Notes: generated by a model not told the origin, from the sequence alone. A stretch of 64,000 nt of DNA from an uncultured Shimia sp. (GCF_947498095.1 NZ_CANMJE010000010.1:1-64000), one strand, 5' to 3'; positions 24,445 to 33,722 are shown, numbered from the stretch's first letter. Made by a program: numbers and translations.

Positions 24445-25218
24445 CTAGAATTCTGCCCGTGGGCGGCGGCTGATTGTGACATCGCGAAGGATGATCTGGT
24501 TCATCTCGGGCCCTTCAAAAATCAAATCAATCCAGGCCTTTTCCACACGTTTTTCATTGAGCTTCGAATAGGCCAGATCAAACTCGACCATGATCTCTTC
24601 TTCGTTGAGCGGCAGCTCTCGTACGATCTGTTCCGTGTTTGGACCATGTTTGATGTTGAGACGGGCAAAAATTTCCAGCGGTTTTTCAAGCTCTACAATC
24701 GTGTCCAGCCGGATCAAGTGATTGCGTTTCAAACCATCCACCGCCGGTGCAGGCAGATCAACGACGAGCGACAGGAACGACCCGTCAAACCGGAAAACAT
24801 CAAGCCGTAGACCAAACGGCGCCAAATCCGCCTCGCGCGTGTTGCGCAGTTGGCGCATGGTCAGCTCGGAGACCCGGCAATCATGGAACAGTGTGACCTC
24901 ATCGCCCAGCATTTCACGGTTTGGTGCCGACGACACTCCGGGACGATCCAGCGGTGCGCGCCACAGCTGCGGGCGCCACGCCCAATCTGTGCCATGGGGC
25001 TTGTGAAAGGCATTTGAGCCGATTTGAGGCAAAGCCAAACGGCTTTCGGAAATAGAGATCAACGTGTTCAAGTGTTGGCGCAGCTTGCGGGCGCGCTGAC
25101 GCTGAAATCGCAGGGTGCCAAGATTGGTCTCGGACGCAACACGAGCATTTCGCGCCCAATAGCGCGCCAACCCTTTCTGATAGAGTCGTTGAACGAACCC
25201 TGTCTTACCTTGCCCCAT
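24445..25218 (-). CDS. DUF6478-like family protein
   Basis: A 257-residue cytosolic protein starting at the ATG of Met-Gly-Gln-Gly-Lys-Thr-Gly. The conserved run Thr-Asp-Trp-Ala-Trp-Arg-Pro, then Leu-Phe-His-Asp-Cys and Leu-Asn-Ile-Lys-His-Gly-Pro-Asn-Thr-Glu-Gln, matches a family I associate with Rhodobacteraceae under the label DUF6478. Its function is unknown. An upstream in-frame ATG at 25320 would add 34 residues of unlikely sequence and run into the divergent promoter. It precedes the 125-residue gene by 11 bp. Confidence 0.75.
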   Translation of the reverse strand: MGQGKTGFVQRLYQKGLARYWARNARVASETNLGTLRFQRQRARKLRQHLNTLISISESRLALPQIGSNAFHKPHGTDWAWRPQLWRAPLDRPGVSSAPNREMLGDEVTLFHDCRVSELTMRQLRNTREADLAPFGLRLDVFRFDGSFLSLVVDLPAPAVDGLKRNHLIRLDTIVELEKPLEIFARLNIKHGPNTEQIVRELPLNEEEIMVEFDLAYSKLNEKRVEKAWIDLIFEGPEMNQIILRDVTISRRPRAEF

Positions 25219-25418
25219 ACACACACTTCTCCGCTTCAGATGCCGTTTCCATACGCGAAACAATACCCGGTGGTCTTTTTCATTATGTATCGGATTGGTT
25301 TGCACGAAACAAACAACCAATGGCAGTTGTCGCGCATTTTATTCAAATCGTTGCAGTCACTTGTCCTACACGACGATGCGCCCTTGCCGGAACGACAAAA
25401 AACGGGCAAGCCGATGTC

Positions 25419-26300
25419 ATGAGCCGTTATCGATTGCACGAAGTTCTGGTTGCCCATGCACGCCCCTCTGCCGGTGTTGGTCGTCTTTTGGCAGGAATCG
25501 CGCTGATTGTGGCTGGGTTTTTCATGCTCAGCCTTGTGTATTTTCGACTGCTCGAACAGCTACCGGAATGGGATCTTATCCTGAATGAACTGTGGGATGG
25601 TCGCACACCGCGTGCTTTGTGGATCATGCTGGCGAATTTCTGGCCGCTGCTATTGGTGTTGGCGGTTGTCTTGCAGATGCTTCACGCGCGGACATTGATG
25701 ACGCTGATTGGGCCTCGCATCCTTTTCATGCTGGACTTTCGTCGTGTGTTGCGGCCCCTCATTCTGCTGTTTCTCGTGATGGCCCTGTTACCAGCCCCCG
25801 AGGCAATGACACCGATCAGGAACATGGATTTTTCGGCCTGGTTGGTTCTCGCGCCCTTTTCCCTTCTGTTGATCCTGATCCAGGTTGGTACTGAAGAGCT
25901 GTTGTTCAGGGGCTATTTGCAAAGCCAGCTGGCAGCACAGTTTCGCTCTCCGCTGGTGTGGATGGTTTTGCCGTCGCTGTTGTTTGGTGCTCTGCACTTT
26001 GAACCCGCGACTTACGGCGCCAACGCTTTGCCGCTGGCCATTTGGTCGACACTTTTTGCGCTTGCCGCGGCAGATCTGACAGCCCGCTCGGGTAATCTTG
26101 GTCCAGCCATTGCTTTACACCTGGCCAACAACGTTAGCGCAATGCTGATTACCTCGACCCAAGGCTATTGGGATGGTGTTGCCCTTTACGTCGTACCGTT
26201 TGGACCGCAAGATACGGACCTGATGCGGCAGGTTTTGCCACTAGAAGGCCTGATGGTTCTATGTTGCTGGCTGATTGGGCGCATCGCGATACGGCGCTGA
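25419..26300 (+). CDS. CPBP family intramembrane glutamic protease
   Basis: A 293-residue membrane protein with about seven hydrophobic helices. The CAAX/CPBP signature is complete: Glu-Glu-Leu-Leu-Phe-Arg-Gly-Tyr, Phe-Gly-Ala-Leu-His-Phe and His-Leu-Ala-Asn-Asn, which provide the glutamate and histidine catalytic residues inside the membrane. Bacterial members process peptides or protect against bacteriocins; the substrate here is unknown. I start it at ATG 25419 rather than at an upstream frame from 25320 that lies in the divergent promoter. accD follows after 72 bp. Confidence 0.9.
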   Translation: MSRYRLHEVLVAHARPSAGVGRLLAGIALIVAGFFMLSLVYFRLLEQLPEWDLILNELWDGRTPRALWIMLANFWPLLLVLAVVLQMLHARTLMTLIGPRILFMLDFRRVLRPLILLFLVMALLPAPEAMTPIRNMDFSAWLVLAPFSLLLILIQVGTEELLFRGYLQSQLAAQFRSPLVWMVLPSLLFGALHFEPATYGANALPLAIWSTLFALAAADLTARSGNLGPAIALHLANNVSAMLITSTQGYWDGVALYVVPFGPQDTDLMRQVLPLEGLMVLCCWLIGRIAIRR

Positions 26301-26372
26301 TTGCATTTCCTGACGTGGCGTCTTATCTGACGACAAACCGTTCTTTACGGCCAGACATGAGAAGGATTGCGC

Positions 26373-27332
26373 ATGAACTGGATCACCAACTATGTCCGCC
26401 CCCGGATCAACTCGATCTTTTCGCGTCGGGAAACGCCGGATAATCTGTGGTCGAAATGCGATGAATGCGGCACGATGCTGTTTCACCGTGAGTTGTCGAG
26501 CAATCTGAACGTTTGCACACAATGCGGACACCATATGGCCATCACCGCACGCGACCGGTTCATTGCCCTGTTTGACGGTGGCATCTTCACCGAAGTTGAC
26601 GTGCCGGCCCCGACCGCCGATCCGCTGCAATTCCGCGACCAGAAGAAATATCCCGAGCGGATGAAGGCAGCCCAGAAAAAGACCAGCGAGAAAGAGGCCA
26701 TGCTTGTGGCCGAAGGCGAGATCGGACGTACCCCGATTGTTGCCGCCTGTCAGGACTTTAGCTTTATGGGCGGGTCTATGGGCATGTATGTGGGCAACGC
26801 GATTATCGCGGCCGCACAACGTGCAGTTAAGCTAAAGCGCCCTTTGGTTCTATTCTCCGCCGCTGGTGGCGCACGCATGCAGGAAGGCATCCTATCTCTG
26901 ATGCAGATGCCACGCACCACGGTCGCCGTGCAGATGCTGAAAGAAGCAGGCCTGCCGTATATCGTTGTTCTGACCCATCCGACCACGGGTGGTGTGACCG
27001 CGTCCTATGCCATGTTGGGCGACGTGCAGATTGCTGAACCCAATGCACTGATCTGTTTCGCGGGACCACGAGTGATCGAACAGACCATTCGCGAAAAACT
27101 GCCCGAAGGATTCCAACGCGCTGAATATCTGTTGGACCACGGCATGTTGGACCGCGTCACGCCACGCACCGAGATGCGGGACGAATTGATCACCATCACT
27201 CGAATGCTGCTGGGAATGCCTCCGGCCGTGAAAGGTGATCTGCCGTCGCCCGAAGCCGTTGAAAAGGCCGAGGCCGAGGCCAAATCGGGCACGTCAACGA
27301 CAGACGAGAGCAAAACGGCCAAGAAAAAGTGA
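26373..27332 (+). CDS. accD: Acetyl-CoA carboxylase carboxyltransferase subunit beta
   Basis: A 319-residue protein with the N-terminal zinc finger Cys29-x2-Cys32...Cys48-x2-Cys51, followed by the crotonase-fold carboxyltransferase domain ([10 protein letters not shown]; Pro-Thr-Thr-Gly-Gly-Val). With AccA it moves the carboxyl group from biotin to acetyl-CoA to make malonyl-CoA, the first step of fatty acid synthesis. The start is the ATG after GAGAAGGA; a TTG six bases earlier is in frame. The C-terminus is a charged, lysine-rich tail. The stop overlaps a GTG before folC, and the accD-folC pair is widely conserved. Confidence 0.96.
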   Translation: MNWITNYVRPRINSIFSRRETPDNLWSKCDECGTMLFHRELSSNLNVCTQCGHHMAITARDRFIALFDGGIFTEVDVPAPTADPLQFRDQKKYPERMKAAQKKTSEKEAMLVAEGEIGRTPIVAACQDFSFMGGSMGMYVGNAIIAAAQRAVKLKRPLVLFSAAGGARMQEGILSLMQMPRTTVAVQMLKEAGLPYIVVLTHPTTGGVTASYAMLGDVQIAEPNALICFAGPRVIEQTIREKLPEGFQRAEYLLDHGMLDRVTPRTEMRDELITITRMLLGMPPAVKGDLPSPEAVEKAEAEAKSGTSTTDESKTAKKK

Positions 27333-27334
27333 GC

Positions 27335-28603
27335 ATGCAAACATCGGACGCCATCCTCTCGCGGATGATGGCGCTTCACCCGAAAATCATCGACCTGACG
27401 CTGGACCGTGTCTGGCGTTTACTGGACGCGTTGGACAACCCGCAAAACCGCCTGCCACCGGTGATCCACATCGCCGGCACCAATGGCAAGGGGTCAACGC
27501 AATCCATGATCCGTGCGGGATTGGAAGGTGCGGGCCACTCGGTACACGCCTATACCTCACCGCATCTGGCGCGCTTTCACGAGCGCATCCGGCTGGCTGG
27601 AAATCTCATTTCCGAGGACGACCTGGCAGCCATTCTGGATGAGTGTTACGCCAAGAACAGCGGCGTCGACATAACCTATTTCGAGATCACGACCTGTGCG
27701 GCCTTGTTAGGTTTTGCGCGGACTCCGGCAGACTATACGCTGTTAGAGGTTGGGCTGGGTGGCCGCTTGGACGCAACCAATGTGATCGACTCACCTGCGC
27801 TGACAATCATCACGCCGGTCTCGATCGACCACGAACAGTTTCTCGGAAACACATTAGCCAAGATCGCTGCCGAGAAGGCCGGCATCATTAAACGCGGCGT
27901 GCCCTGTGTGGTAGGGCCACAACAAGACGAAGCGCTTGAGGTGATCGAGGCGACGGCCATGCGGCTAGGGGCGCCTTTGCTTGTGCATGGGCAGCATTGG
28001 CACGTCTCGCAGGAACACGGACGGTTGGTCTATCAGGACGAGGCCGGTTTACTTGATCTGCCATTGCCCGCGCTGCGGGGTGACCACCAAATTCAAAACG
28101 CAGGCGCTGCGATTGCGGCCTTGCGTCACCTCGGTGCGGATGAAGCCGCTTGCGAGGCGGCGATGACAAATGCCGAATGGCCCGCGCGCATGCAACGGCT
28201 GCGGCATGGCCCGCTGACTGAAGCGGCTCCAGAGATCGAGTTGTGGCTGGACGGCGGGCACAATGCTGCGGCGGGCTTTGCACTCGCCAAAGTTCTTGCC
28301 GATTTGCCCAAGCGGCCAACGCATCTGATCTGCGGCATGCTGAACACAAAGGACATCTCGGGATACCTCGAACCATTGGCAGCCCAGTCTGATAGCCTGA
28401 CCGCAGTGTCCATTCCGGGCGAGGCAAACACCTTACCCGCGCATGAAACAGAAGCCGCCGCAAAAGCCATTGGTATGAAAGCACAGTCTGCAGACACAGT
28501 GGCGCAGGCGCTGTCGGACATTTCGAAAGCAGACCCAAAAGCACGGGTCCTGATTTGTGGATCGCTCTACCTTGCGGGCGCAATCCTTCGCGAAAACGGC
28601 TGA
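27335..28603 (+). CDS. folC: Bifunctional folylpolyglutamate/dihydrofolate synthase
   Basis: A 422-residue Mur-ligase-fold enzyme. The ATP loop Gly-Thr-Asn-Gly-Lys-Gly-Ser-Thr is near residue 48. Also present are Thr-Ser-Pro-His-Leu, Leu-Leu-Glu-Val-Gly-Leu-Gly-Gly-Arg-Leu-Asp-Ala-Thr-Asn and Pro-Val-Ser-Ile-Asp-His. It adds glutamate to dihydropteroate and to folates. A GTG at 27329 that overlaps the accD stop (GTGA) is an alternative start adding two residues. It is the last gene before the GANTC-rich intergenic region. Confidence 0.95.
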   Translation: MQTSDAILSRMMALHPKIIDLTLDRVWRLLDALDNPQNRLPPVIHIAGTNGKGSTQSMIRAGLEGAGHSVHAYTSPHLARFHERIRLAGNLISEDDLAAILDECYAKNSGVDITYFEITTCAALLGFARTPADYTLLEVGLGGRLDATNVIDSPALTIITPVSIDHEQFLGNTLAKIAAEKAGIIKRGVPCVVGPQQDEALEVIEATAMRLGAPLLVHGQHWHVSQEHGRLVYQDEAGLLDLPLPALRGDHQIQNAGAAIAALRHLGADEAACEAAMTNAEWPARMQRLRHGPLTEAAPEIELWLDGGHNAAAGFALAKVLADLPKRPTHLICGMLNTKDISGYLEPLAAQSDSLTAVSIPGEANTLPAHETEAAAKAIGMKAQSADTVAQALSDISKADPKARVLICGSLYLAGAILRENG

Positions 28604-28628
28604 CAACCCACGAGCCGCAAAGAAAAAA

Positions 28629-28689
28629 CCGAATCAAATCAAGTGATTCGGCGTTCTGCGAATCACGCCCCATTGACTGATTCGAATCA
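28629..28689. promoter_or_regulatory. Cluster of five GANTC sites in TGATTCG dyads
   Basis: Five GANTC sites lie in 58 bp (starting at 28631, 28645, 28660, 28679 and 28684), each within the heptamer TGATTCG or its complement. Two form a hairpin-capable dyad CCGAATCA-N7-TGATTCGG (28629-28651). The last two make the 12-bp palindrome TGATTCGAATCA (28678-28689), which touches the -35 box of a promoter-like sequence. GANTC is the CcrM methylation target in alphaproteobacteria. The region lies between convergent genes, so it is not a promoter for either neighbour. Confidence 0.55.
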
Positions 28690-28702
28690 CCCCGCCTATA
28701 GT
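28673..28702 (+). promoter_or_regulatory. Sigma70-like promoter facing into the folC-zapE gap
   Basis: TTGACT (28673-28678), an 18-base spacer and TATAGT (28697-28702) agree closely with the housekeeping consensus. No annotated gene starts downstream on this strand before zapE, which is transcribed the other way. The spacer contains most of the TGATTCGAATCA palindrome. Confidence 0.5.
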
Positions 28703-28708
28703 CAAAAA

Positions 28709-28815
28709 AATTTCGGGTTTCCCTGCGAAGCATAAGCAAACAAACGGGAAACTTGTTACGGATTATCGGGACAGGCAGGCAGGTAAGAATGGGGGGTGCA
28801 GGGGCACCCCCCTAA
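28709..28815 (+). ncRNA. Candidate small RNA between folC and zapE
   Basis: A transcript from the promoter at 28673-28702 would begin near 28709 and contain two helices: GTTTCCC (28717-28723) with GGGAAAC (28746-28752), and the strong GGGGGGTGC (28791-28799) with GCACCCCCC (28804-28812). The second helix could end the RNA but lacks a U tract on either strand; it may instead serve zapE. No open frame of note is present. The call rests on promoter plus structure only and no known RNA family was recognised. Confidence 0.35.
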
Positions 28816-28843
28816 CAATTCGCGCAGACCGTTTTGAAAACTC

Positions 28844-29914
28844 TCAGGCTGCGTCCTGTCCCCAGCTTTCGTCCTGCATTTCGCGTAGTCGGCTGGCAGT
28901 GCGCTCAAACTCAAACATGCCTTCTCCTTCGATGTAGAGCATCTCGGGTTCCGACGCCGCAGAACAGATCAGCCGCACCTTGGCCTCGTAAAGCGCATCG
29001 ACCAGGATCACAAAGCGTTTGGCTTCGTTAAAGTTATGCCGCGACAAACGTGGAATATCTTCCAAAACCAAGACCTTGATCGCATCGGCAATCGCCAGGT
29101 AGTCACCGGGCCCCAGCATTGTGCCGCACAAATCAAAAAAGCTGGCTCGCGCCACACCATTTCTAAAAGCGGGCAAAACAACACTGCGCCCCTTTACGGT
29201 CAGCGTCAGCGGCTCTGCTGCCCCACCTGTCAGGTCCTGCCAAATCGCTTGAATGTCCGAGCGTGCCTCGTGCCCCGCCTGAACAAAATAGACCTGGTTC
29301 CCCTGCAGTCGGTTTTGGCGATAGTCATTGGGGCTGGCCAACTCCCAGACGGTCAGGCGCTCTTTGATCAGCGCTATGAAAGGCAGGAAAAGCTGTCGGT
29401 TCAAACCGTGCTGATAGAGGTCATCCGGTACACGGTTTGATGTGGTGACAATCACGACACCTGCCTCAAACAGCTGTTCGAACAGACGTCCAACAATCAT
29501 CGCATCCGTAATGTCTGTGATCTGCATCTCATCAAACGCCAGAACCCGCACGGACTGAGCAACAGATTGGGCGACGGGCTGGATCGCATCTTCGACGCCG
29601 CGCTGACGGGCTTCGTGCATGGCGCCGTGGATTTCCTGCATAAAGGCATGAAAATGCACGCGACGCACCGGCGCGGTCAGCGAGTCGACAAACAGGTCCA
29701 TCAGCATGGACTTACCACGCCCCACACCGCCCCACAGATACAAGCCATCGATCTGTTCCGGGGCCGACTTGCGAAACCAGCCCTTTTTGACAGGTTTCTC
29801 GACCTCGGCCCGGATCCGTTCAAACTCGGGCAGAACCGCCTCTTGAGCGTCGTCGTAGTGCAGCTCTCCGGCAGCCACCTTGGCGGCATATATCTCGGGC
29901 AGTGTTTCCATCAC
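28844..29914 (-). CDS. zapE: Cell division protein ZapE (AFG1-like ATPase)
   Basis: A 356-residue AAA-type ATPase. Walker A is Gly-Gly-Val-Gly-Arg-Gly-Lys-Ser-Met-Leu-Met-Asp near residue 62; Walker B is Leu-Ala-Phe-Asp-Glu-Met-Gln, followed by Thr-Ser-Asn-Arg-Val-Pro. This order is diagnostic of the ZapE/AFG1 family. In E. coli ZapE associates with the Z ring under stress, while the mitochondrial relative aids complex IV turnover. Two adjacent ATG codons are possible starts. It is monocistronic and convergent with folC. Confidence 0.92.
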   Translation of the reverse strand: MMETLPEIYAAKVAAGELHYDDAQEAVLPEFERIRAEVEKPVKKGWFRKSAPEQIDGLYLWGGVGRGKSMLMDLFVDSLTAPVRRVHFHAFMQEIHGAMHEARQRGVEDAIQPVAQSVAQSVRVLAFDEMQITDITDAMIVGRLFEQLFEAGVVIVTTSNRVPDDLYQHGLNRQLFLPFIALIKERLTVWELASPNDYRQNRLQGNQVYFVQAGHEARSDIQAIWQDLTGGAAEPLTLTVKGRSVVLPAFRNGVARASFFDLCGTMLGPGDYLAIADAIKVLVLEDIPRLSRHNFNEAKRFVILVDALYEAKVRLICSAASEPEMLYIEGEGMFEFERTASRLREMQDESWGQDAA

Positions 29915-30044
29915 TCTCCCTTATCCAATACGCGGCCATGAGAAAAGATGCTCGTGACGGAAGTTGATGAGGCGGTTCACAAATCTTGAATTGACCCGGC
30001 ACGTACCCAGGATCATTCTGCCATTTGCGAGACAGGAGAGCTTT

Positions 30045-31280
30045 ATGCAAGCGCGCACGCCCCTCTTTACGCCGGTGTTAATCGTCGGTTGTGCAATCAT
30101 CTTGGTATCTTTTGCGATCCGGGCCAGCTTTGGCGTGTTTCAGATTCCGATCGCAGAAGAATTTGGGTGGCTGCGCGCTGAGTTTTCTATGGCGATTGCC
30201 ATTCAGAACCTCGCTTGGGGGATTGGTCAGCCGATCTTTGGGGCGATTGCAGAAAAGATCGGGGACAGGCGCGCAATTGTCCTGGGCGCTTTGGTTTATG
30301 CTGCGGGGCTCGTGCTGTCCTCGTTTGCGGTTACGCCCGAGGCCCATCAGTTTTACGAAATTCTCGTTGGCTTTGGCATTGCGGGGACCGGGTTTGGCGT
30401 GATCCTCGCTGTCGTGGGCCGCGCGAGTTCGGACGAGAACCGCTCAATGTCGCTGGCAATCGTCACAGCGGCGGGTTCTGGTGGTCAGGTTGTTGGGCCA
30501 CCGGTGGCTGAATGGATGCTGAGCATGGTAAGCTGGCAGACAACCTTTGTGGTGTTCGCGGCAGCGATCCTTGCAACGCTTTTGCTGCTACCTGCCATGC
30601 GCGCGCCTGCTGCAACAAAGTCCGAGCTTGAGGAAAGCATGGGCACCATCCTGCGGCGGGCATTTCGTGATCCATCTTATACCTTGATTTTCCTCGGGTT
30701 CTTTTCATGTGGCTATCAACTCTCGTTTGTCACCGCCCATTTCCCGGCCATGATCACCGAGATGTGCGCGGCGGTTGACCCTTCGGGCATTCTTGCCTCA
30801 ATCGGAGTCACAACAACCTCGCAACTGGGGGCGATTGCGATCTCGCTGATTGGTTTGGCAAATATCGCGGGCACTCTGTTCGCCGGTTGGCTGGGCAAAC
30901 GATACTCCAAGAAATATCTCTTGGCTGGCATCTATACGCTCAGAACCATCATTGGCGCGGGCTTTATCCTGATGCCGATCACGCCGACCAGTGTCGTCAT
31001 CTTCTCGGTGGCAATGGGGTCACTCTGGCTGGCCACAGTGCCACTGACCAGCGGCTTGGTCGCCTATATTTACGGGCTGCGCTACATGGGCACGCTTTAT
31101 GGCATCGTGTTTTTCAGCCACCAGTTGGGCAGCTTCCTCGGCGTTTGGCTGGGCGGGCGCATGTATGACGCCTTTGGCGATTACACGGTGGTCTGGTGGA
31201 TCGGTGTGGGCGTTGGTGCCTTCAGCGCCATCGTACACCTGCCGATCCGTGAAAAACCGCTGGTGGGCGCAACCGCCTAG
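30045..31280 (+). CDS. MFS transporter
   Basis: A 411-residue permease with 12 hydrophobic segments. The motif between helices 2 and 3 is recognisable (Gly-Ala-Ile-Ala-Glu-Lys-Ile-Gly-Asp-Arg-Arg). It resembles the oxalate/monocarboxylate type of MFS carriers. The start at 30045 follows GGAGAG; upstream in-frame ATGs precede this ribosome site and are unlikely. Its stop overlaps that of the convergent alpha/beta hydrolase gene by 4 bp. Substrate not determined. Confidence 0.87.
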   Translation: MQARTPLFTPVLIVGCAIILVSFAIRASFGVFQIPIAEEFGWLRAEFSMAIAIQNLAWGIGQPIFGAIAEKIGDRRAIVLGALVYAAGLVLSSFAVTPEAHQFYEILVGFGIAGTGFGVILAVVGRASSDENRSMSLAIVTAAGSGGQVVGPPVAEWMLSMVSWQTTFVVFAAAILATLLLLPAMRAPAATKSELEESMGTILRRAFRDPSYTLIFLGFFSCGYQLSFVTAHFPAMITEMCAAVDPSGILASIGVTTTSQLGAIAISLIGLANIAGTLFAGWLGKRYSKKYLLAGIYTLRTIIGAGFILMPITPTSVVIFSVAMGSLWLATVPLTSGLVAYIYGLRYMGTLYGIVFFSHQLGSFLGVWLGGRMYDAFGDYTVVWWIGVGVGAFSAIVHLPIREKPLVGATA

Positions 31281-32197
31281 TCCATCAAAAGCTTTGGTGA
31301 CAGCACGTCCCACATTGCATTGGTATGCGTGTAGATCAGCCCATGACCGGCCTCTGGAATCAAGATGTGCTGGGCCATTGGGTTCCACTGCGCCAGACGA
31401 TCTTTGCACGAGATCGAAATGACATCATCAGTCCCCCCCCAAATTGCCAGAACAGGCAGCTTAAAATCGCACAGACTGCGGTGATCTTCTTTCAACGGAG
31501 AGGCCAAAACACCGCGAATACTGGACAAAATCGAACGTAAATACCCCCGCCAGCGCAGTTCGTCCAATTGGCGATCCACGATGCCCGGCACGGTTGATGA
31601 CAAGCCGCGTTCAGCCTCGATCCCCCTGCGCAGAACCCGCGGATAATTCATGTGAAACAACCAGTCGCCAATCAGAGGAACAGATTTGGTGAGCCGCGCA
31701 CTCAGACCCAGATCATGCCCCATGCCTGCAGGCACACACAGAACCAATTGACGTACGCGGTCAGGGTGTTGGGCGGCAAAGCAGGTTGCGACTGCCGACC
31801 CCATTGAGTTGCCAAACAATGTCACTTTGCCTTCGATTTCTTGGTCGCGCAAAATCTGTGACAGCATGGATGTGAAGAAGGCTGACGTCTGCCGGCCCCT
31901 TGGTCGATCAGACAAGCCACGCCCATAAAGATCGAAACTCAGAACTCGAAACCCTTGGGCAACCAGCAGAGGGATCAATCCGTCCCAAACAAAGGACGGT
32001 GTGGTCAGCCCATGAACGCAGACTGCGATCGGGCCATCCTTAGGGCCATGCCATCTGTAATAGATCCGCCCATCCGACAGTTCTGCGAACTTGCCTTCTG
32101 GATCGACCGGTTGCCTTTGAGACACCGGTTTGCGGACGACTTCCCGGATCACCGGGAGTGCGGCTGCGGCGCCAAGAGCATAGGCCCAAAAGGTCAT
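31277..32197 (-). CDS. Alpha/beta fold hydrolase
   Basis: A 306-residue hydrolase with an N-terminal hydrophobic stretch that may anchor it. The nucleophile elbow is Gly-Asn-Ser-Met-Gly-Ser, the oxyanion turn His-Gly-Leu-Thr follows strand 3, the acid is Asp in Trp-Gly-Gly-Thr-Asp-Asp and the base His in Gly-His-Gly-Leu. Substrate unknown. It is the last of four minus-strand genes that each overlap or nearly touch (EamA permease, HAD phosphatase, ornithine cyclodeaminase-like protein, this hydrolase), suggesting one operon. Confidence 0.88.
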   Translation of the reverse strand: MTFWAYALGAAAALPVIREVVRKPVSQRQPVDPEGKFAELSDGRIYYRWHGPKDGPIAVCVHGLTTPSFVWDGLIPLLVAQGFRVLSFDLYGRGLSDRPRGRQTSAFFTSMLSQILRDQEIEGKVTLFGNSMGSAVATCFAAQHPDRVRQLVLCVPAGMGHDLGLSARLTKSVPLIGDWLFHMNYPRVLRRGIEAERGLSSTVPGIVDRQLDELRWRGYLRSILSSIRGVLASPLKEDHRSLCDFKLPVLAIWGGTDDVISISCKDRLAQWNPMAQHILIPEAGHGLIYTHTNAMWDVLSPKLLMD

Positions 32198-33105
32198 TCT
32201 GCCTGAAAACGGTTGAGAATATAGGTGCTGGTCATCAGATCCAGATGCGCGCCGCCACCGTTCTTAAACAGCGTGATTTCATCGTCTGATGTGCGCTGAA
32301 ACTTGTCGATTGAATAATAGTCCGCCAGCACATCCTCTTTTGAAATCACACCGTTCGCGATCGGTGTTTTGTACTCGCCGATATGATCCACGGTGGTCGC
32401 GTAACTGTCAGCAAACAAACGCGCGCGTCGCAATGCCGTGTCGTCGGTTTCGCGCATGTCCGGACGGTATGCGCCGATCAGATCAATGTGCTGCCCTGGC
32501 TGGAACCAATCACCGCGCAAAAAGGGTTCCGTGGACATCGTGGCCGAGGTGACGATGTCTGCTTCGCCGACCGCAGTCTCCAAGTCCGTGGCCACAGACA
32601 GGCCTTCGATCTCGGAGGCCATCTTTTCAGCGTTCGAAATGGTTCGGTTCCAGACGGTGAAACTGGCTTGCGGGAAGGCTGTTTTGTAAGCGGCTTGCAG
32701 GTTCCGCCCGACGGTACCAGCCCCGACGATCAGAATTTTGCGGCTGTCTGGTCGCGCCAGTTTGCGGGCCGCCAAAAGGCTGTCGCCAGCGGTTTTCCAT
32801 TTGGTCACAAGATGGAAATCAATTAGGGCTGAGAGAATACCGGTGGCATCGTCGAACAACGTCACGGCCCCATGTATCAGCGGTAAATCCTTTGCCGGGT
32901 TATCCGGATAGATCGTGGCAGATTTCACTGCGATTCCAAGACCATCAATCCATGCCTGACGCTGTAAAAGCGTGTCTTTTCCGCGGTAGAGCAAGCTGTC
33001 TGAAATCTCGGCTTTGGGCAGCTTGTGGCCCGCCTCAATCGCGTCCGTGAGGCCAAGCCAGTCGAGATCTTTTTCCCCAGCCTCGAAATCGATAATCGTG
33101 GTCAT
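32194..33105 (-). CDS. Ornithine cyclodeaminase/mu-crystallin family protein
   Basis: A 303-residue NAD(P)-binding protein of the ornithine cyclodeaminase family. Its Rossmann motif is Ile-Val-Gly-Ala-Gly-Thr-Val-Gly-Arg-Asn, preceded by the family's Leu-Leu-Tyr-Arg-Gly-Lys-Asp and Lys-Ser-Ala-Thr-Ile-Tyr-Pro-Asp-Asn (substrate lysine region). Members include ornithine cyclodeaminase, ketimine reductase and alanine dehydrogenase-like enzymes; which reaction applies is not clear. It overlaps both neighbours by 4 bp. Confidence 0.88.
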   Translation of the reverse strand: MTTIIDFEAGEKDLDWLGLTDAIEAGHKLPKAEISDSLLYRGKDTLLQRQAWIDGLGIAVKSATIYPDNPAKDLPLIHGAVTLFDDATGILSALIDFHLVTKWKTAGDSLLAARKLARPDSRKILIVGAGTVGRNLQAAYKTAFPQASFTVWNRTISNAEKMASEIEGLSVATDLETAVGEADIVTSATMSTEPFLRGDWFQPGQHIDLIGAYRPDMRETDDTALRRARLFADSYATTVDHIGEYKTPIANGVISKEDVLADYYSIDKFQRTSDDEITLFKNGGGAHLDLMTSTYILNRFQAE

Positions 33106-33722
33106 CTTGCATCCTCTTCGGATAGGAGCCCTTCGGCCACCAACCGGGCCGCCCAGCCTTGTGGCCCGTCAAACAAATGAGTCTTCCAGCCTCGGTCCGA
33201 AGCTGCCGCCACATTTTCAGCGCGATCATCGGCAAATAGCAAGCGCTGAGGCGGTATTCCGCAGTCAGTTTCAACATGTGCGTAGATGGCTGGATCGGGT
33301 TTGATGAGTTTCAAGCGACCGGATACATACTCCCGGTCGAACAGTTTGAGGAATGGAAAGGCATTCTGCGAACGCGGAAAGTTATCGTGGCCAAAATTCG
33401 TAAGCGTGAAGACAGGCACCTCTTTCCGCACGAGCGCTTCTAACAAGCGTACAGAGTGGGGAATTGCGGGTGCGGCCAAGTCGTCCCAGTTGTCATGCCA
33501 CATTAGGATTTCATCGCGCCATTTTGGATGGGCATTTGCCAAGGAATACATAACGTCCTTTAGGGATTCACCCTCATCCACCTTTTGATGCTCTTCATGT
33601 AGTGGCACTTCGTCGAAAAAGGCTTTGCGTCGCGCATGCCCGATGACGCGGTCATAAAACGTTTCTGGTTGCCACTCGATCAGCACATTGCCGATATCAA
33701 AAATCACCGCCTCGATGGTCAT
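33102..33722 (-). CDS. HAD family hydrolase
   Basis: A 206-residue HAD phosphatase of the YihX/epoxide hydrolase-like type. Motif I is Ile-Phe-Asp-Ile-Gly-Asn-Val-Leu, where Gly-Asn-Val replaces the usual second Asp, as is normal in this branch. Motif II is Leu-Thr-Asn-Phe and motif IV is Leu-Leu-Phe-Ala-Asp-Asp-Arg-Ala-Glu-Asn. A helical cap lies between motifs I and II. Likely a small sugar-phosphate or nucleotide phosphatase. It overlaps the ornithine cyclodeaminase-like gene by 4 bp. Confidence 0.87.
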   Translation of the reverse strand: MTIEAVIFDIGNVLIEWQPETFYDRVIGHARRKAFFDEVPLHEEHQKVDEGESLKDVMYSLANAHPKWRDEILMWHDNWDDLAAPAIPHSVRLLEALVRKEVPVFTLTNFGHDNFPRSQNAFPFLKLFDREYVSGRLKLIKPDPAIYAHVETDCGIPPQRLLFADDRAENVAAASDRGWKTHLFDGPQGWAARLVAEGLLSEEDAR

